A DNA stretch of 64,000 nt, from assembly GCF_000189635.1 (NCBI RefSeq), contig NW_002476544.1, positions 1-64,000 of the forward strand, written 5' to 3'. The notes under the pieces were generated by a model. The model had not been told where the DNA came from and did not search any database. It was given only the letters and a program-made list of their open reading frames with translations. Both the position numbers and the translations under genes were made by a program. This stretch comes from Tetrahymena thermophila SB210. Lineage: Eukaryota; Ciliophora; Oligohymenophorea; Hymenostomatida; Tetrahymenidae. Below, piece by piece: positions 25,101 through 38,430 of the stretch (its first letter is position 1; every line of letters starts with the position of its first letter).

Positions 25101-28100
25101 ATATCAATTAAAATATGACGATGAACAATTTCTAAATGCTTAACATGTCATTAACTTTAAATAAATCAATTAATTTGTCAAACTTTAACAAAATTTATTT
25201 GCAATAATTATAAATCATAACCCAAAGTGATATCTAAATTACTATTTCTAACTGCAATTTAGTGGTAATAGATTAGTTATTCTTGAAAGAAATATAGATG
25301 TAAGAGTAGTTTTTATTTGTTTTTAGTAATAACACCAATGTAATTATAAATGATGTTTATATTTCTGATTTATCTTCTAATAAAATTTTCTAGATTACCT
25401 TTAGCAAATAAGTGACAATATAAAATATAAATATATAAAATTGCACTCATTTAGTTAATACATTTGATATAAAATAGATTTAAAATCTTACAATTACAAA
25501 TACTTTCTTAAATAAAAATTAATTTTCTTATGTTTACTATATACAAAGTACAATAACCACATCTATTTAGAGTATTTTAGTTCAGAACTCTACTGATGTT
25601 GTGATAGTTTAAATTGAAGAGTAAGATATTAATACAATTTAATACCTTAGTGGTAATTTTATACTAAATAATGTAACACTTCTTAATTGTGTAGATACAA
25701 ACTTCTCTATTCAGGTTCAGACAGTTAAATTATCTAATATTGCTTTAGATTATATTGAAGTTTCATAAACTATTTTTAGTATTTAAGCTGAATAAATAAG
25801 TTTGGAATATTTTAATATCACAAACACTAAACCATTTTCAAAAGCAGCTGAAAGTAAATTAATAGATATAAAAAGTTTCACAAATTCCTATATTAACAAT
25901 ATATATTCATTAGATATTGAAATATCAATGATTAATATAAATTAATAAAACAGAGGTGGATATGCTCATATTTCTTAATCAAAATTCATAAATATCACAA
26001 TATCAAATAACAATCCTTTGATATTTTTAAATGGAATCTTTAATATAATTTTGGATAATTTTATAATTAAAAATGTGGTAAATACATAAAATTAATATAC
26101 TTCTATCTTTGTAATTTAAGATTGTGAAACTGTAACTATCACTGATAGCTAATTTACAAAAAATGTTAATAGTAATGGTCCTGGAGGAGTTATTTATGCA
26201 GCTGAAAATAAAGTAATTAATATATTAAATTCAATATTTTAGTTAAATCAATGTTTGGCACTGAATGGAGGAGCTATATTTATATTAAATACAATTAAAA
26301 CTGGTATATTAAATTTAAATTAAGTAGAGCTAATATCAAATAAAGCAATTTATTCTTCTGGTGGAGCCATTTATTTATAAAATAATAATTTAATAATGTA
26401 AAATTCTGTGGTATCATCTAACTTAGCTTAGATTGGTGGTGGCATATACTATACACAAATAGTTCCATAATTAATTATTGATTTATAAAATAGTAATAAG
26501 AATAATAACACTTTTAAAGATAATGTTGGAAGAATCTTTGGATAAAATTTTGGTTCTACTTTAAGGAAAGTGTATATTGATTTAGATAATATAGAAGCAT
26601 CAAATTAAATTTTGAAATCTATTTAAGATGAAAACATACTAATCAAATTATTTAAAAGTGGAAATTAAATAAATTTAAAAAAAATATAGTTATTGGATGA
26701 AGAAAAAAACCCATTAAAGTTACCAGATTTTAATTCAGCTGAATTTAGTTAATTGAGTAATGATGTGTAATTATTACTAGAATAAATTAGTGTTTCGGTA
26801 ACTTGGGAATAAGAAAATTAGTAAATATAATGCGTTGGTTAGCTTTAAACAAAGTAGTTTACAAATGGAGGCTTTAGCTTAGATGTTTAAATATTTTATA
26901 AGCCAATGTCCAATATGACCCTAAAAATAGTAAGTAATATGTTTCCATAAATTAAAGATTCAAATGGAAATATTATAGTTATAGGAGGGTAAGCAGAATT
27001 AAATGTTTAAGTTTTTATGGAATAATGCTCAGTTGGAGAAATACTTATATAATATGGTAATTCTATTGCTTGTGAATCTTGTCCAGACGGAAAATACTCA
27101 CTGAGTTAAAATGATACTTAATGTAAATTATGTCCTGATTCAGCTATAAGGTGTATAGGTTCAAATATTTATTTATAGAATGGATATTGGAGAGAAAATG
27201 ATAAAACAGACAATATTTTATATTGTAGTTTTAATCCATTATCCTGTAAACCATAAATTTCTACTTCTAAAGTAAAATAATTTTTTTCTTAAATAAATAT
27301 TAATTAAATGTAAATTAATTAAAAAGAATTTATAATCTATTCAAAACTTGAAATAGTTTAAAAATATTTTTATATCCTTTAAACCAACTAATTCTATAAA
27401 ATTGAATTTTTACATATATAACTCTTAAATTTAAAAGTTTAACTGTGATGTAGGTTATAAAGGACCTCTATGTCAGAGCTGCGATACATATGGTGATATA
27501 TGGGAAGCTAAATATTCTGAAATTTTAAATCCTGGTCATTGCTATAAATGTTAAGAAAACATAATCTAAATTTTTATTTATAATTTTATTATCTTCATTT
27601 TAATATTTAGTTATATTTTAACTATGTTAAGAAGAATTATTAATTAACTTGAATTTAAACTCACTGGTTACTTCCTTAATAAATTGAATATTATTTACTT
27701 AGGTTCAACTTGTAATCATTTCTTTTTTTTTATTTTAATCATAGTTTTTCATTTTTAAAAAAAAAGTAAGTTAACTAGATAGATCATAAATTTTATCTAA
27801 GATTCTAACTGACCATTTATAAATATTATCTTTAATATGTACTTTTACATTCAAAATGCCAAGCTCATTTACTCTTCCTATACAGATATCAGGAAATCCT
27901 ACTAGCTTGACTAGTAAGTCTATCGATTGTGTTTTTTCGCATTTTCCATAATTATAACCTTTATGGTTATTTTAATCTCTATGGTCTTTTTGTCTGCCAA
28001 TAGGAATATTTTTATTATATATTCTAATTGGAGTTGTTTATTTGGTATTTAAATCAAATATCTTTTTAAAATACCTACTTACTACAGTTATATTTATTTA

Positions 28101-29350
28101 CTTTTACTTCTTTCCAATGATTATTACTCTAGCAATCAGGTCAGTTAACTGTATAACTATAGGAAATAAAAATTATTTAGATTTAGACTTGAATGTTGAA
28201 TGCTTTGATAAAGATGAGCACAAGCCTTTTATATTTTATTATAGTATTCCAGTAATATTACTATGGGGCTTATTTATTCCTATATTACTTTACTTTAAAA
28301 TTTCTCAGACTAAATAATAAAATAAATCTATAATTATACAAATTAAATATTCTTACTTATTTGCAGGTTACAAAGAGAGATATTATTTCTGGGAATTTTG
28401 GAAATTATTTTGCAAAATGAAGTTGATTTTAGTATCGGTCCTATTTAAACAAAATATTTATTTAAAGGTAATATAACTTTTCTACTTTTAGAAAAAATTA
28501 AAAATAAATTTTTATTTTTTGGTAAAAATTAAGTGATTTTTTTTTTCCTTGCATTTTTATAATATTTAATAACTTAAAATAAACTTTTACATTATATAAT
28601 TGATATTTCTAATCTTTTATTTAAATAATATTTTTAATATGATAGGTAGGTACTATGAATACACTTTTGCTTTTCTAATTTTATTTACTTTTAAAATCTC
28701 AACCTTATGTTAGAAAATACTTTAATGATTTATAGCAAATATCTACATTTCTTTATACTTTATCTTTAAATTTGTGCTTTTTATAGATAATTAATGACCA
28801 AAATAGATCATATTATTAAAATGCTTGGATAATTTTAGTTTTCTTTATCAATCTTATTTTTATAGTTATTCTAATATTAGGTTTATTAAGATTTAATATA
28901 CCAAAAGAAAGAAGGGATAGAAATTGCTTTTAAAATATAATATTTAAAATTTATTATAAATATCCTGAATTATTTGATATTAAAATATAAAATTAACAAA
29001 AGATAAGCCTGCTTTTAAAGGTAAGAGAACTAAAAAATAAAATTAGATAGATGATAAGATATCAACAAAATTTTGATTTTTAAGAATCTCTTCAAAAACA
29101 CTTTAACTAGAATAATTTATAAAATATAAATCTATCCCCACAATCTATCAAATTAACTTAAACAATCTTTTCTGAACCTGATGAAAAGTAAAAAATGTTT
29201 AAAGGTAATAATTCAATAAAAAATATGAGAAATAAATGGTCTTACTATACTAGAAACCCTAAATCCAACTAAATATGTAATAATTAAACTATTTAATTTA
29301 ACTTCACATAAAAAATTTTAAAAAAATAATAATAGACCTCAAAGATATGA
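19187..29350 (+). CDS. Gene 3: giant surface protein, tandem paralogue of gene 2 (one apparent frameshift)
   Basis: Same architecture as gene 2, about 3,250 codons. Exons: 19187-20200, 20255-22576, 22630-22803, 22883-27711, 27767-28467, 28646-29350. Start gives a signal peptide (MNSLKFTFYIFVLVKFCIS), then the Cys-rich segment, beta-rich repeats, beta-helix (residues about 1980-2500, with SSGGAIYLQNNN and AQIGGGIYY), a CPDGKYS Cys module near residue 2566, the YKGPLCQSCD module and the membrane domain. Exon 4 is one base too long for its phase. The extra A lies near 27350 (TTGAAATAG against TTGAATAG in gene 2) and leads to TGA at 27446. This is either a sequencing or assembly error in an A run or a real loss of the membrane domain. 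The rest of the frame is open and well conserved. Confidence 0.8.
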
Positions 29351-30239
29351 CTCATTCTAACGTATCATCTTCTCAAAACACCTATTTTACTGGTGATTAT
29401 ATTATTGAAGCTAGGTCTCCAATACATAATCAAGATATATTCAAAACTTAAAATTGAATTAAAGTTTAAATTATTCCGTTTAATGATTACTTAGTCAATC
29501 ATTCGCTAATATAATTGTTTAAGTTTTTTTTTTCGTTATTATTTTCAGTTATTATATATCAATAAATATATTATAAAAACTCTAATAATAAAAAATAAAC
29601 TTTTTCAAAATGTAATTTCAATTAAATTTTAAAGATTATATTTAAAATTTAAGTCAATTTTCTGATATTTTAAATAAAAAAAATAGGGAGTGAGTCATCA
29701 AAATATATTTTTTTTTAATTATGAAATATAATAATAAGTATCTCTAGATTTTCTAAATAAATTTGATAGATTTTACAGAATGTTCAAGCTAAAATACTTG
29801 AAATTAAATTAATGATTGTATTGTATTGTTTCAAAATAAGTATTTTATGCTTTATTAAATTTTCTTTTTTAAAAAAAAGAAAAGCTTCTAAATTTTATTT
29901 TTTGAGCAAAGGTATCTATTTTAATTTTTAATAATTATTTTGAATGCACTCACTATTTCAAATCTAATAAAAAAATAACTAATCATAAATATTACTAATA
30001 ATTTTTAATATATAAATAAATTTATTTTTCAAAATAAAAAGATATCTATTCGATTATATATTGATCAAAGCTGATCAATTTTAAATAGCAAATTGCTATT
30101 TTTAGGTGATAAATTTATTTTAAACAAATTTAGTTAAATATTTTTTTGAGTAATTATTTTGTTTAAAGCTTAAATAGCTATTAAAAAAGTAATATAAATA
30201 ATATAATTCATTAAAAGAAGAAATAAGCAATTTAAAATA
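29351..30239. other. Intergenic, no gene seen
   Basis: A/T-rich. The first 300 bp or so match the 3' flank of gene 2. The remainder, up to the hydrolase start, has simple A/T runs and no reading frame I can support. Confidence 0.5.
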
Positions 30240-31183
30240 ATGATGCTTATAAAATCAACTAAATTAAATTAAGTTAATAATTTAGTAGTTCTCCATGGCT
30301 TATGTGGATAACCTTCTAATTTTATTGAATTTGCAAATCAAAAATAAATAATTAGCCAAGTTAACTCTCATTTACTCGATTGGCATACTCAAAAGTTTAA
30401 CATAAATACTTAATCATTGTATCTTAGAGATTATATTAAGAATATTACTAATGGATAGATATGCCTTCTGGGGCATAGTTTAGGAGCTAAGATAATTATG
30501 AACACACTAACCTAACACAAATAATAATTAGAGGATAAAGTCAAAGGAGCAATTATTGTTGATATGCAACCTTTTACATAGTAGAGAGAAGGAAAAGAAA
30601 CAAGTCTATTTTCTCTACATTTATTTATGATTTCTTTATTACAATAAAAAATTGTATGATAAGCCATATTTTATATTTTTGTACAGAAAAACTAGGTATA
30701 ATGAAACTATATTTGGGTAGAGTTCAAAACTTAAATTTAGCTGATAAAAATGAAGAACAAGTTTTAAATGAAATAGAAAGTGTAGTACCTTCTAAAAGAA
30801 TAGCAAGAATTTTACTTTAAAATTATAATATAGAAGCTTAATAATGGAGAGTGGATATAGATGATATTCTACATAACTACGATGACTTTGTAATTTATTT
30901 TTTTTTTAATTAAACTAATTTATATATATTTTGCTAATAGCTATACCATGATATCTAAGGAAGTTGGTAGGGCAGAGTTATCATTTTAGCTGGAAAAAGA
31001 TCTGTTATTGTAAGTAGAAGTTAATTTGATCCCTACAAATCTATATTTTCACAAATAGATTTATAAAGAGATATTAAATTTATTAAAAAAGCAAATCATT
31101 GGGTTTATAATGATAAACCCACTTTATTTGCTAACGAAGTTTCTAATTTTTTAAAAGAAATATTTGATGAAAAACATAGTTGA
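30240..31183 (+). CDS. ABHD11-like alpha/beta hydrolase
   Basis: 269 residues in three exons (30240-30603, 30687-30889, 30941-31183); summed exon length is divisible by three. Motifs in order: VVLHGLCGQPSNF (oxyanion HG loop), DWHTQ, LLGHSLGAKI with nucleophile Ser about 80 in GHSLG, a VDMQPF strand end typical of the ABHD11/YbfF branch (VDISP in animals), a helical lid with RILLQNYN, WRVDIDDIL, and a terminal NHWVYNDKP that supplies the catalytic His. It probably hydrolyses a lipid or other ester; the exact substrate is not readable. No obvious mitochondrial presequence precedes the fold, unlike animal ABHD11. The first donor (GTCTAT) is atypical but is the only one found that restores the frame. 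Confidence 0.8.
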
Positions 31184-31554
31184 AATAATTAATTTATGTC
31201 GATAAATTAAATTTCTAATTAGTATTTTTTTACTATATCATTATTAATGGCATTAAATATTTTTTAAATTTAAAATATTTTAGTTTTAGTCAATTTAACT
31301 CTAAATTTATTCAAATAAATATTTGTGAATACTCTTTGAGTATTCCAACTTAAAAATAATTAATTGTATATTTTTAATTTAAATATCAAAATATTTGTTT
31401 TAAATTTATTAATATACTTAAAAATAATTAGTAAAATTAAATTTTTTAATTAACATTTTGTAATAGTTTTAACTAATTTGTTTCATAAAAATTTATTTCT
31501 TTAAATTTATTTTGTGAAATTGTAAAAAAGATAAAATATTTAATTAAAAAACAT
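31184..31554. other. Convergent intergenic gap
   Basis: 370 bp between two TGA stops of convergent genes. Only A/T-rich sequence is seen. Poly(A) signals for both strands must lie here. Confidence 0.5.
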
Positions 31555-34500
31555 TCATTCTCTACATGACATACATTTTCCAATAAGATTGATTTTTTTA
31601 ACTTTGCAATAATACTTTGAAATTTGAAAGAGCTTTCCACAAGTTGTGCATGCTAAATCAATTTATGAAATAGAGCATTAAAGTTGACATTAATCACAAA
31701 AAATTTCTACTTTATTCTTTCTGTTATAAATAACTGTCGATCTTAAGGATTAAAAGCATTTTTTACAAAGAGAACACTATGTGCTAACTTTTCTTTCATC
31801 TTAATTTTGCTATTTATTTTACTCTTCTTTACTTTGCTATTGTTATGAAATAGATATTGTATCTTCTACTTTTATTTCTTTAGATTATTCTTGCTTAGGT
31901 TCATTTATTTCCAATCCAAATAAATCGTCAAAAAATTAAAAATTTGGTGGAATTTACCCCATAGTTTTAGGATGGATTAAATTAAACTTTTAGCAATATA
32001 AGTTACATTCATGAGTATAGAAAAATCTAAGCATTCCTTCGTACCCTAGATCTCCTTAACCATATAATTTAGATCTATTTTTAGTGTGGATTTATGGGTC
32101 AGTTAAAATACCATTTTCTCCTCCTTAAATATCTACCACTAATAATTAACCATGTGAATACTGCCATGTAAAATGACTAAATGCTTAAGTTATCTTATTA
32201 AAGTCAGAAGAAGTTGTAAGATTAGTCCAACCTGCATTATTATTATATTTTTAATAGTCTCCTTCAATTAAATTCTCTACAAAATAGTATTTTATCTCTT
32301 TATTAGGGTGTCCAATAATTTCGTAAATTGTACTGTTGACAAAGTTAAGTAAAATTGAGTTCTATTTTTTAATAAAGTATTTTAAAACATTAATATAATA
32401 ATTATTAATTATAAAAGTTAAAATTTTATATTTAAGTTATTAAGGGGTTTGATTAGGTTATTAAATTGTATTTGACACTTTTTTTTATTTTGAGAAAAAA
32501 TTTTCATAATATAATTCTAAGTGTATACAAAAATTATTAAAATAAAGACCTGCTCTGAAATAAATAAAACTAATTTTGTTAAATATTTACTTGATTAACG
32601 TCTACTTCAGTCTTTAAGAGGAGTCTTGAGTTAAATTCTTCTGCAAAATAATGGCAAGCAATTAAACTCATAGAATCTCTCTTCATTAATTCTAAATTAG
32701 AGTTATGTTTCATCTCTTTATGCAATTTAGCTACTAACTTTAAGTTGAGTACTTAATCATATGCATAAAAAGCGTATCTCATTGCTCCCTCAGCAAAATA
32801 TTTCTTCATAACTTTTATTTTTGAAGTAAGTTATTATATTTTAATTTAAGGATCATTCCAATTAACATCTTATCTTTTATCTACATAAGGTGTAAGGCAT
32901 GTACATGACAAAGTAAAAGAGTCTTTTGAGTTAAAACCATTTTCCCAATCCATACCATCCATCATTAAACTAGGAATATAATTTAAATTTTTATAATCTT
33001 GCTTTTTAGGATTTTTTTCTGGTAGAATAACTTAGCTTGCTGGGTTTTCTGTTTGATGTAAATCAGTTTGATATTTTTTCATTTCCCATTCCTATTAAAT
33101 TATTAAAAAATAAAATTTAAACTATTTTATTTTTTTTTTAAATAATAATAATTTCACTTATGGTCTTAGAAATAAAATTTATTATTAACAATAAATGATA
33201 TAGATATTAAAAGTTTAAAAAAATTAATTACTTTCCTTAATTTTTAAAGTTCCTTTTATTCAAGAATAATTTTATGGTCTTAATTATCTTGGTCATCCTA
33301 CTTATCATCAGATTATTTTTCTTCTTCACTATTTGCTTCATCCTCGTCTTTTTCACTATCTTCGTTTTCTTCTTCTATAATTTATTTCTACTTGTTAGAT
33401 TTATTAGAATATTACTCTAATTTTGTTTTGCTTTAAGAGCTTTGCATTAGCTCTAATTCAGTTTTTGATAAACACTTTGTATTTAGTAATCCTTTCTATG
33501 CTCTTAAAATTCTGAAGGCTTTTTAATAGACTTCATCTCCAACAGACTTTTGAGTAGTGGAAGTAATGGTAGTTGCTACAGTTTATGAAATCTAATTTCC
33601 AAATTATAATGTATTTTAACCTAATTTTAATCTTATCATTGGTTTTCCTCTAGCATCTTCATAGATCTTTGAAAATATTTCATACATTTTATTTGTTTAA
33701 GATTATATATCTATTACATTTAGATCTATACCTTTCTTTCCAATGATATAAATATATTCTTCGATATCTATTCCATTAGGACAGCCTTATGGATAATGAT
33801 CATTAGAATTATGATAAGTATCACCGTGACAAGGTGCATCAGTGATGATGATCATAGTTTTTGCCTAGCTTTTCCATTCTATTTTATTTTTTTAGTTTAT
33901 TATCCTAATCCTTAAAACTAAAATAAAATTACCAAACAAGTTTATAGCAGTTTCTAAAGCTCCTGCCAAATCTTCTGGTTCGTCTCCTCCTCCTGTTGCT
34001 TTAAGAGAGCTGATAAATTTTTCTAAATTCTCATAATCCTAATTTATAAAAGGATACATTTCTATCCTTTAAGTATCACAATGATCTCTATAAGCAACAA
34101 TCCCTACTCTCAATTCACTGCCTTAAAATTATTACTTAACATTTTAAATGATCTTTAATATATTTTATTTGCAAGCGCTAATCCAGCTCTACATTGAACC
34201 AGTGCAATCTAAAACAATCATCAAGTCGCAAGAAGTTAAATTAGATACTTTCTTCTTTTGATTTATTTTTTACTCATAAGGTAGAATAACTTAAAAGTCT
34301 TCATATATTTCTGACAAGTTATCTTAGAACATCTACAATTATATTTTCATTTATTTGCCTATTTTATATTATACGCTATTGCCTAAAATTCTATCACTCA
34401 CTTGTTTAATTACAAATCTGATATCAATTATTTAAAAATAATAAATAATTCTTTTGATTAAAATCGTCATTTAATAATTGTTCACCTATCAAAAAATATC

Positions 34501-34559
34501 AATATTCTTATGTCAAATTAATGACCATTTTACATAATCCTAAAATATCCTTAAGTCAT
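31555..34559 (-). CDS. VWA-domain alpha-kinase (VwkA/MHCK type) with a C-terminal Cys cluster
   Basis: 837 residues, five exons (34559-34486, 34417-33933, 33878-33232, 33091-32591, 32361-31555); summed length divides by three. Residues about 90-290 form a von Willebrand A domain (DLMIVLDCTGSM metal site of DxTxS type, VAYRDHCD, TGGGDEPEDLAGAL, ITDAPCHGDTYH). An acidic Glu/Asp/Ser linker follows (about 355-395). From about 402 comes an atypical alpha-kinase domain: FAEGAMRYAFYAYD nucleotide loop, LVAKLHKE catalytic Lys, LLVVDIQGG, LTDPQIHT (about 658), GQGDLGYEG and HECNLYC for the structural zinc. Residues about 766-835 hold paired CxxC motifs (CSLCKKC, CDQCQLQC, CTTCGK, CMSC), likely another zinc-binding module and not a usual part of this family. 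It probably phosphorylates Ser/Thr in helical substrates. The first exon is less certain; ATG 34350 is an alternative start. Confidence 0.85.
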
Positions 34560-36119
34560 CAGATAAAATTTTAAATAATATCAGTCAAAATTTGATTAAT
34601 AGATAAAGATAAATTGTTTTGTTTTTTTTAGTAAAAAATTATAATAAACTAGTGTAAAAAATAAATTTTAAATTTTAAAATAATTAAAAAAAATATTTTT
34701 ATTTTATGCAAATTAATTAACTAGTTTTGCCTCTAAAATATAATTTTATGAATTAATTATAAAATAAAAACTAATTTAGAATCAAAAAATTTCTATTTTA
34801 GATGAAATAATTAATTGCCATAAATTGTTAAATATATTAATAAAATAAACTTATTTTTTACAATGTATTTTTTTTTATCAAAGATCTTAAATCAAAAATT
34901 TAATATTAAAATATAAATTTGTTTTTTATTCTTAACTTCAATAAAACCATAAGGAATTACTTTCTAAAAATAGATTGATAAATATAAAAATAAACATTTA
35001 TATCAAGAATTTCAATTTAAAATAGAATTAAAAAATTACAAAAAAAAACTATTATAAGATAAGTTATAATTTAAAATAAAATTAATTTTTTTTTAAATAA
35101 GTATTTCCAGGTTTTTTTATCAAGCTATTTTTCATTATTTAAAAATGTTAAAAAAGAATTTTATTATCTTAAATTAAAATAAAAAATTCTGTTAAAAGTA
35201 CAGGCAAGTTAAACTATTAAAGTCTGAATTATGCTACTGATGAAGTTAAATTTATGCTTTTAAGAATAGCTTAGAGGATAACCTCTTAAAGAATATTATT
35301 AATATCATGATTAACATGAGGCTTTTGTAATTCTTATTACAAAAAAAGAATTTTATAATAATCAATTTTGAGTAAAATTTAAAAGTAAATCAAATATACA
35401 TAATATCATTAAGTAAAATTAATGACTTACACTCAAACAAAAGAGACTTGAAAATCATATAATTTAATAAATCAGAACTAAATATCTAAAATCAAATTAT
35501 CTTATAAATCCTATTCATTCTTATTTTATTATTACTTTTAAAATCATTAAAATTCAGCTGAAAAATATTTAAAATATTTTTTAAAAATGATAAATAATAT
35601 TTGCTGCTTGCAAATTGTCTGTATTTTTTTAGATTTTTTAATATAATTTAATAAAATAAATTACTATCCATAAATAATTAATGAAGAATTCAAGTATAAA
35701 ATTGCTTTAAAAACTTAAATTAAATAATTAAAATAAACTCAATATAAATGTTTTGATACTTTTATAATTTTTTAGAAAACAAACAAACACAATTAATATT
35801 TTTTAAATCCTTTCAAACATAAAATTTCTATATTTAAATTTTTAGCTAATAATAAAGAAAGAAATGTAACTCAAAAAAATATATGGATATCAATTAGTTT
35901 TTTGTTAATATAAATTTCAACTCAACATAAGTCATAAATAAATAATTGATTATAAATTCAAAATGCTTAAAAAAATTAATTGTTTCTATAATGTATGAAT
36001 GATTTAATAATAAAGTAATAACAAAATAGAAATAAGTAAGTAAACAGGGTAAAAAAACAAGCAATCAAATAAACCAACTAACTAATTATTCATACTTATC
36101 ATTACAAAATTATTGAATT
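34560..36119. other. Intergenic, no supported gene
   Basis: About 1.6 kb of A/T-rich DNA with many homopolymer runs. Short frames near 35145-35250 and on the minus strand are no longer than expected by chance when TGA is the only stop. Confidence 0.5.
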
Positions 36120-36722
36120 TCATTTTTTTTTATATGTGATTATTTATAACTATTCTTCTGATTATAAAGCTTCTTTGAGTAAATTGATCATTTATTTATG
36201 ATCATATACGTTATCAGTTTTGGAATAAGCTAACCAACAAATTGATTCTCTTTCTAAATAACTCTTAAAAATCTTGCTCAAATCTTTACTACAAATCAAT
36301 CTTTTCAATATGTGGTTCCATCTATTATTTTTTTTCTTCATTTATTTTAAGAAATTTTTCTTAATATTACAAAAACTCTTGTTAGTTCCTAAAATGCTAC
36401 TAAACCTTTGGGTAGCTTTTTCGTTGCTTAAGCTTTTCAAATATTTTGAAAAACTTTTAATAATATTTTTTATTATATTTTACTTTTGTTGAAATTTTTA
36501 AGATGTGTTAAGAAATAATTAATGTTGATGTTTATATTTTTATTGAATTACTTGATCCATTTAAGTTAATATGGTGTCTTATTTGATATTAGAATTATTA
36601 AAGTTAGGAACATTGACCTCGCTCATTTCTTCATCTGGATAATCATGCTTATAAGTCGATTCATTCAATTCTTTATATTACTCAACAATACTAAGAAATA
36701 TAGAAATGATCTGTAAAGACAT
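36120..36722 (-). CDS. Family-X protein, copy A (about 200 residues, unrecognised)
   Basis: 200 residues, single exon, ATG 36722-36720 to TGA 36122-36120. I do not recognise a known domain. The N-terminal 75 residues are variable, acidic and Asn/Gln-rich (YPDEEMSEVNVPNF). From about 90 on the protein is a basic, probably helical domain shared with copies B and C: IIKNIIKSFSKYLKSL, QRFSSILG, NIKKNFL, MKKKNNRWNHILKRLI, DLSKIFKSYLE, MINLLKEAL, ending TYKKK before the stop. No signal peptide or membrane span. The conserved Arg-Trp-Asn and Lys-rich face could bind nucleic acid or a partner, but that is only inference. It lies alone between long spacers. Conservation of frame across three diverged copies shows it is a real gene. 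Confidence 0.8.
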
Positions 36723-37616
36723 GTTGCAATCCTTTCAATGGTAATTATTTGAAGTGAAATGTAAAGATTTTTTTAATTTCTTTAGCATTTTTAAATAATT
36801 ATTATAAAAAAAATGTTTGCAAATAGAATCTAAAAAATTCAAATACATATAAAATGCAATCAATTTTTTCTACTTTTTATAAAATTTGATTGAAATAGAT
36901 AGAATGATAAGTCAAAATTTTAAATTTAACTAATTAAATTTTAAGAGTGTAAGCAAGCATATAGTGAGAAGATAACTATTTATTATTTATTTATTTGATG
37001 GTGGATAATATTAATTATTAATAAATTAGAAAAGCATTTAAAGATTAAGATTAGCTCTAGCTTATGCAAAAATTGTGTATTTTATGGTTTTTAATACCTC
37101 ACTTACTAAGCTTGTCATCAAATTTTTCAAAATAATTCAAACAAATATTTTCTTATATTTTGATTTTTATAAATTGAAGTAAATATGAGGATTTATTGTC
37201 AATGCAATATTAATTAATTGAAGTTATAAACAATTAATTTTATTTAATTAATCTTCAACTTATTTGAAATCTGTGAATAATTGATTTTTATATTTTAAAT
37301 TTATAGACATAAATTAAAGTTTTATTTATTTTTCGAGAATCTATTGAAGATAAATTAATTATAATTCAATAATATAGAAGCTATTTTATAAAGCTAAGAA
37401 TATAATAAATTTTTTTAATTGTAAAAAAAATTTAAATAGGTAGATGTTGAGGAATGGATAAGTATTTTTTAGCTATTATTGCTAAATAAGGATACTTATT
37501 TTAGTTTTTTTGCCAATAAATTTAAGTATCTTCATTAATCGAGAGTCTTGATTCTTAAGCATAAACAATTAGTTCTAAATTCAATCTTTCTTCGATTTAT
37601 GTTATAGTATTATCAT
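36723..37616. other. Intergenic, no supported gene
   Basis: A/T-rich upstream region of Family-X copy A. No convincing coding sequence seen. Confidence 0.4.
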
Positions 37617-38430
37617 GACAAAATATTTTTATTTCAAAGTGGCATAACAGCTTGGCTTATTGTCAATATCTAATCAGTCAGTCTAGGTTATTTCATTTGA
37701 TCATTACAAAATCTATTTTATTTAAATTGAGTTTATTAACAAATATAAAAAGGGAAGAGAAAGATTTTAATGAAGAATATATTTATCACAAACACTTTAA
37801 ATTTTAAATCTAATTCATAGATTTATGTCTTCAAATGTTCAGTTATCAAACTCAATGACAAATTCTATCTTTAATTAAGTTGTAACAAGATACAAAATCT
37901 AAGATTAACAAAATTTAAAAAAATAATATCAATTAAAAAAGGTCAACTCAGAAAATAATATTCTTCTTTATAGTCAATAGCATATTTTCAAAATCATTCA
38001 ATACAGCCTAACCAATCTAACTTTATCAAAAAATTAATGAATTGATGAGTAAAATAACTCGTGATTATCAAGTAAAATGAGATTATGTATATGCCATATG
38101 TCCGATTATCAATTGAATTGTATAAAGTTAATGCCTATATGTAATGAAAATGGTCTTTAAGTAATAATATGGGAAGAATGTTTTGAAAAACTTGATGATA
38201 AGTATTTAATTTATCTATATTGATATCATTTTTTAATAATATAAACATAATAATACAATCAAAGTATGAGTGAAATTGAAATGGATATCTAATATGAGTT
38301 TGAGCTTTTAACAGCTACACTGGAATAATATGGCGCTTGCGATTTCTATGATCATAGGGATGCTCTAAAACTTTAATATCATGGATAAGATTTTTTAGAT
38401 TCTCCTATGATCAAGATCCTTTATAAGGTA
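37617..38430 (+). other. Fragmented coding-like region, unrecognised
   Basis: Several overlapping or adjoining frames look protein-coding but could not be joined with confidence: ATG 37617 (MTKYFYFKVAQQLGLLS...), about 37769-38036 (MKNIFITNTLNF...), and ATG 38077 (MRLCICHMSDYQ...) which joins across an intron at about 38201-38263 to MSEIEMDIQYEFELLTATLE, running to about 38427. Composition (Cys, Asp, His, Trp present) is richer than the A/T-driven background. It could be one gene with introns I did not resolve or a decaying gene. Function unknown. Confidence 0.3.

Noticed and set aside
36274-36492. Plus-strand frame of 72 codons
   Set aside because: Antisense shadow of Family-X copy A, which is supported by two paralogues.
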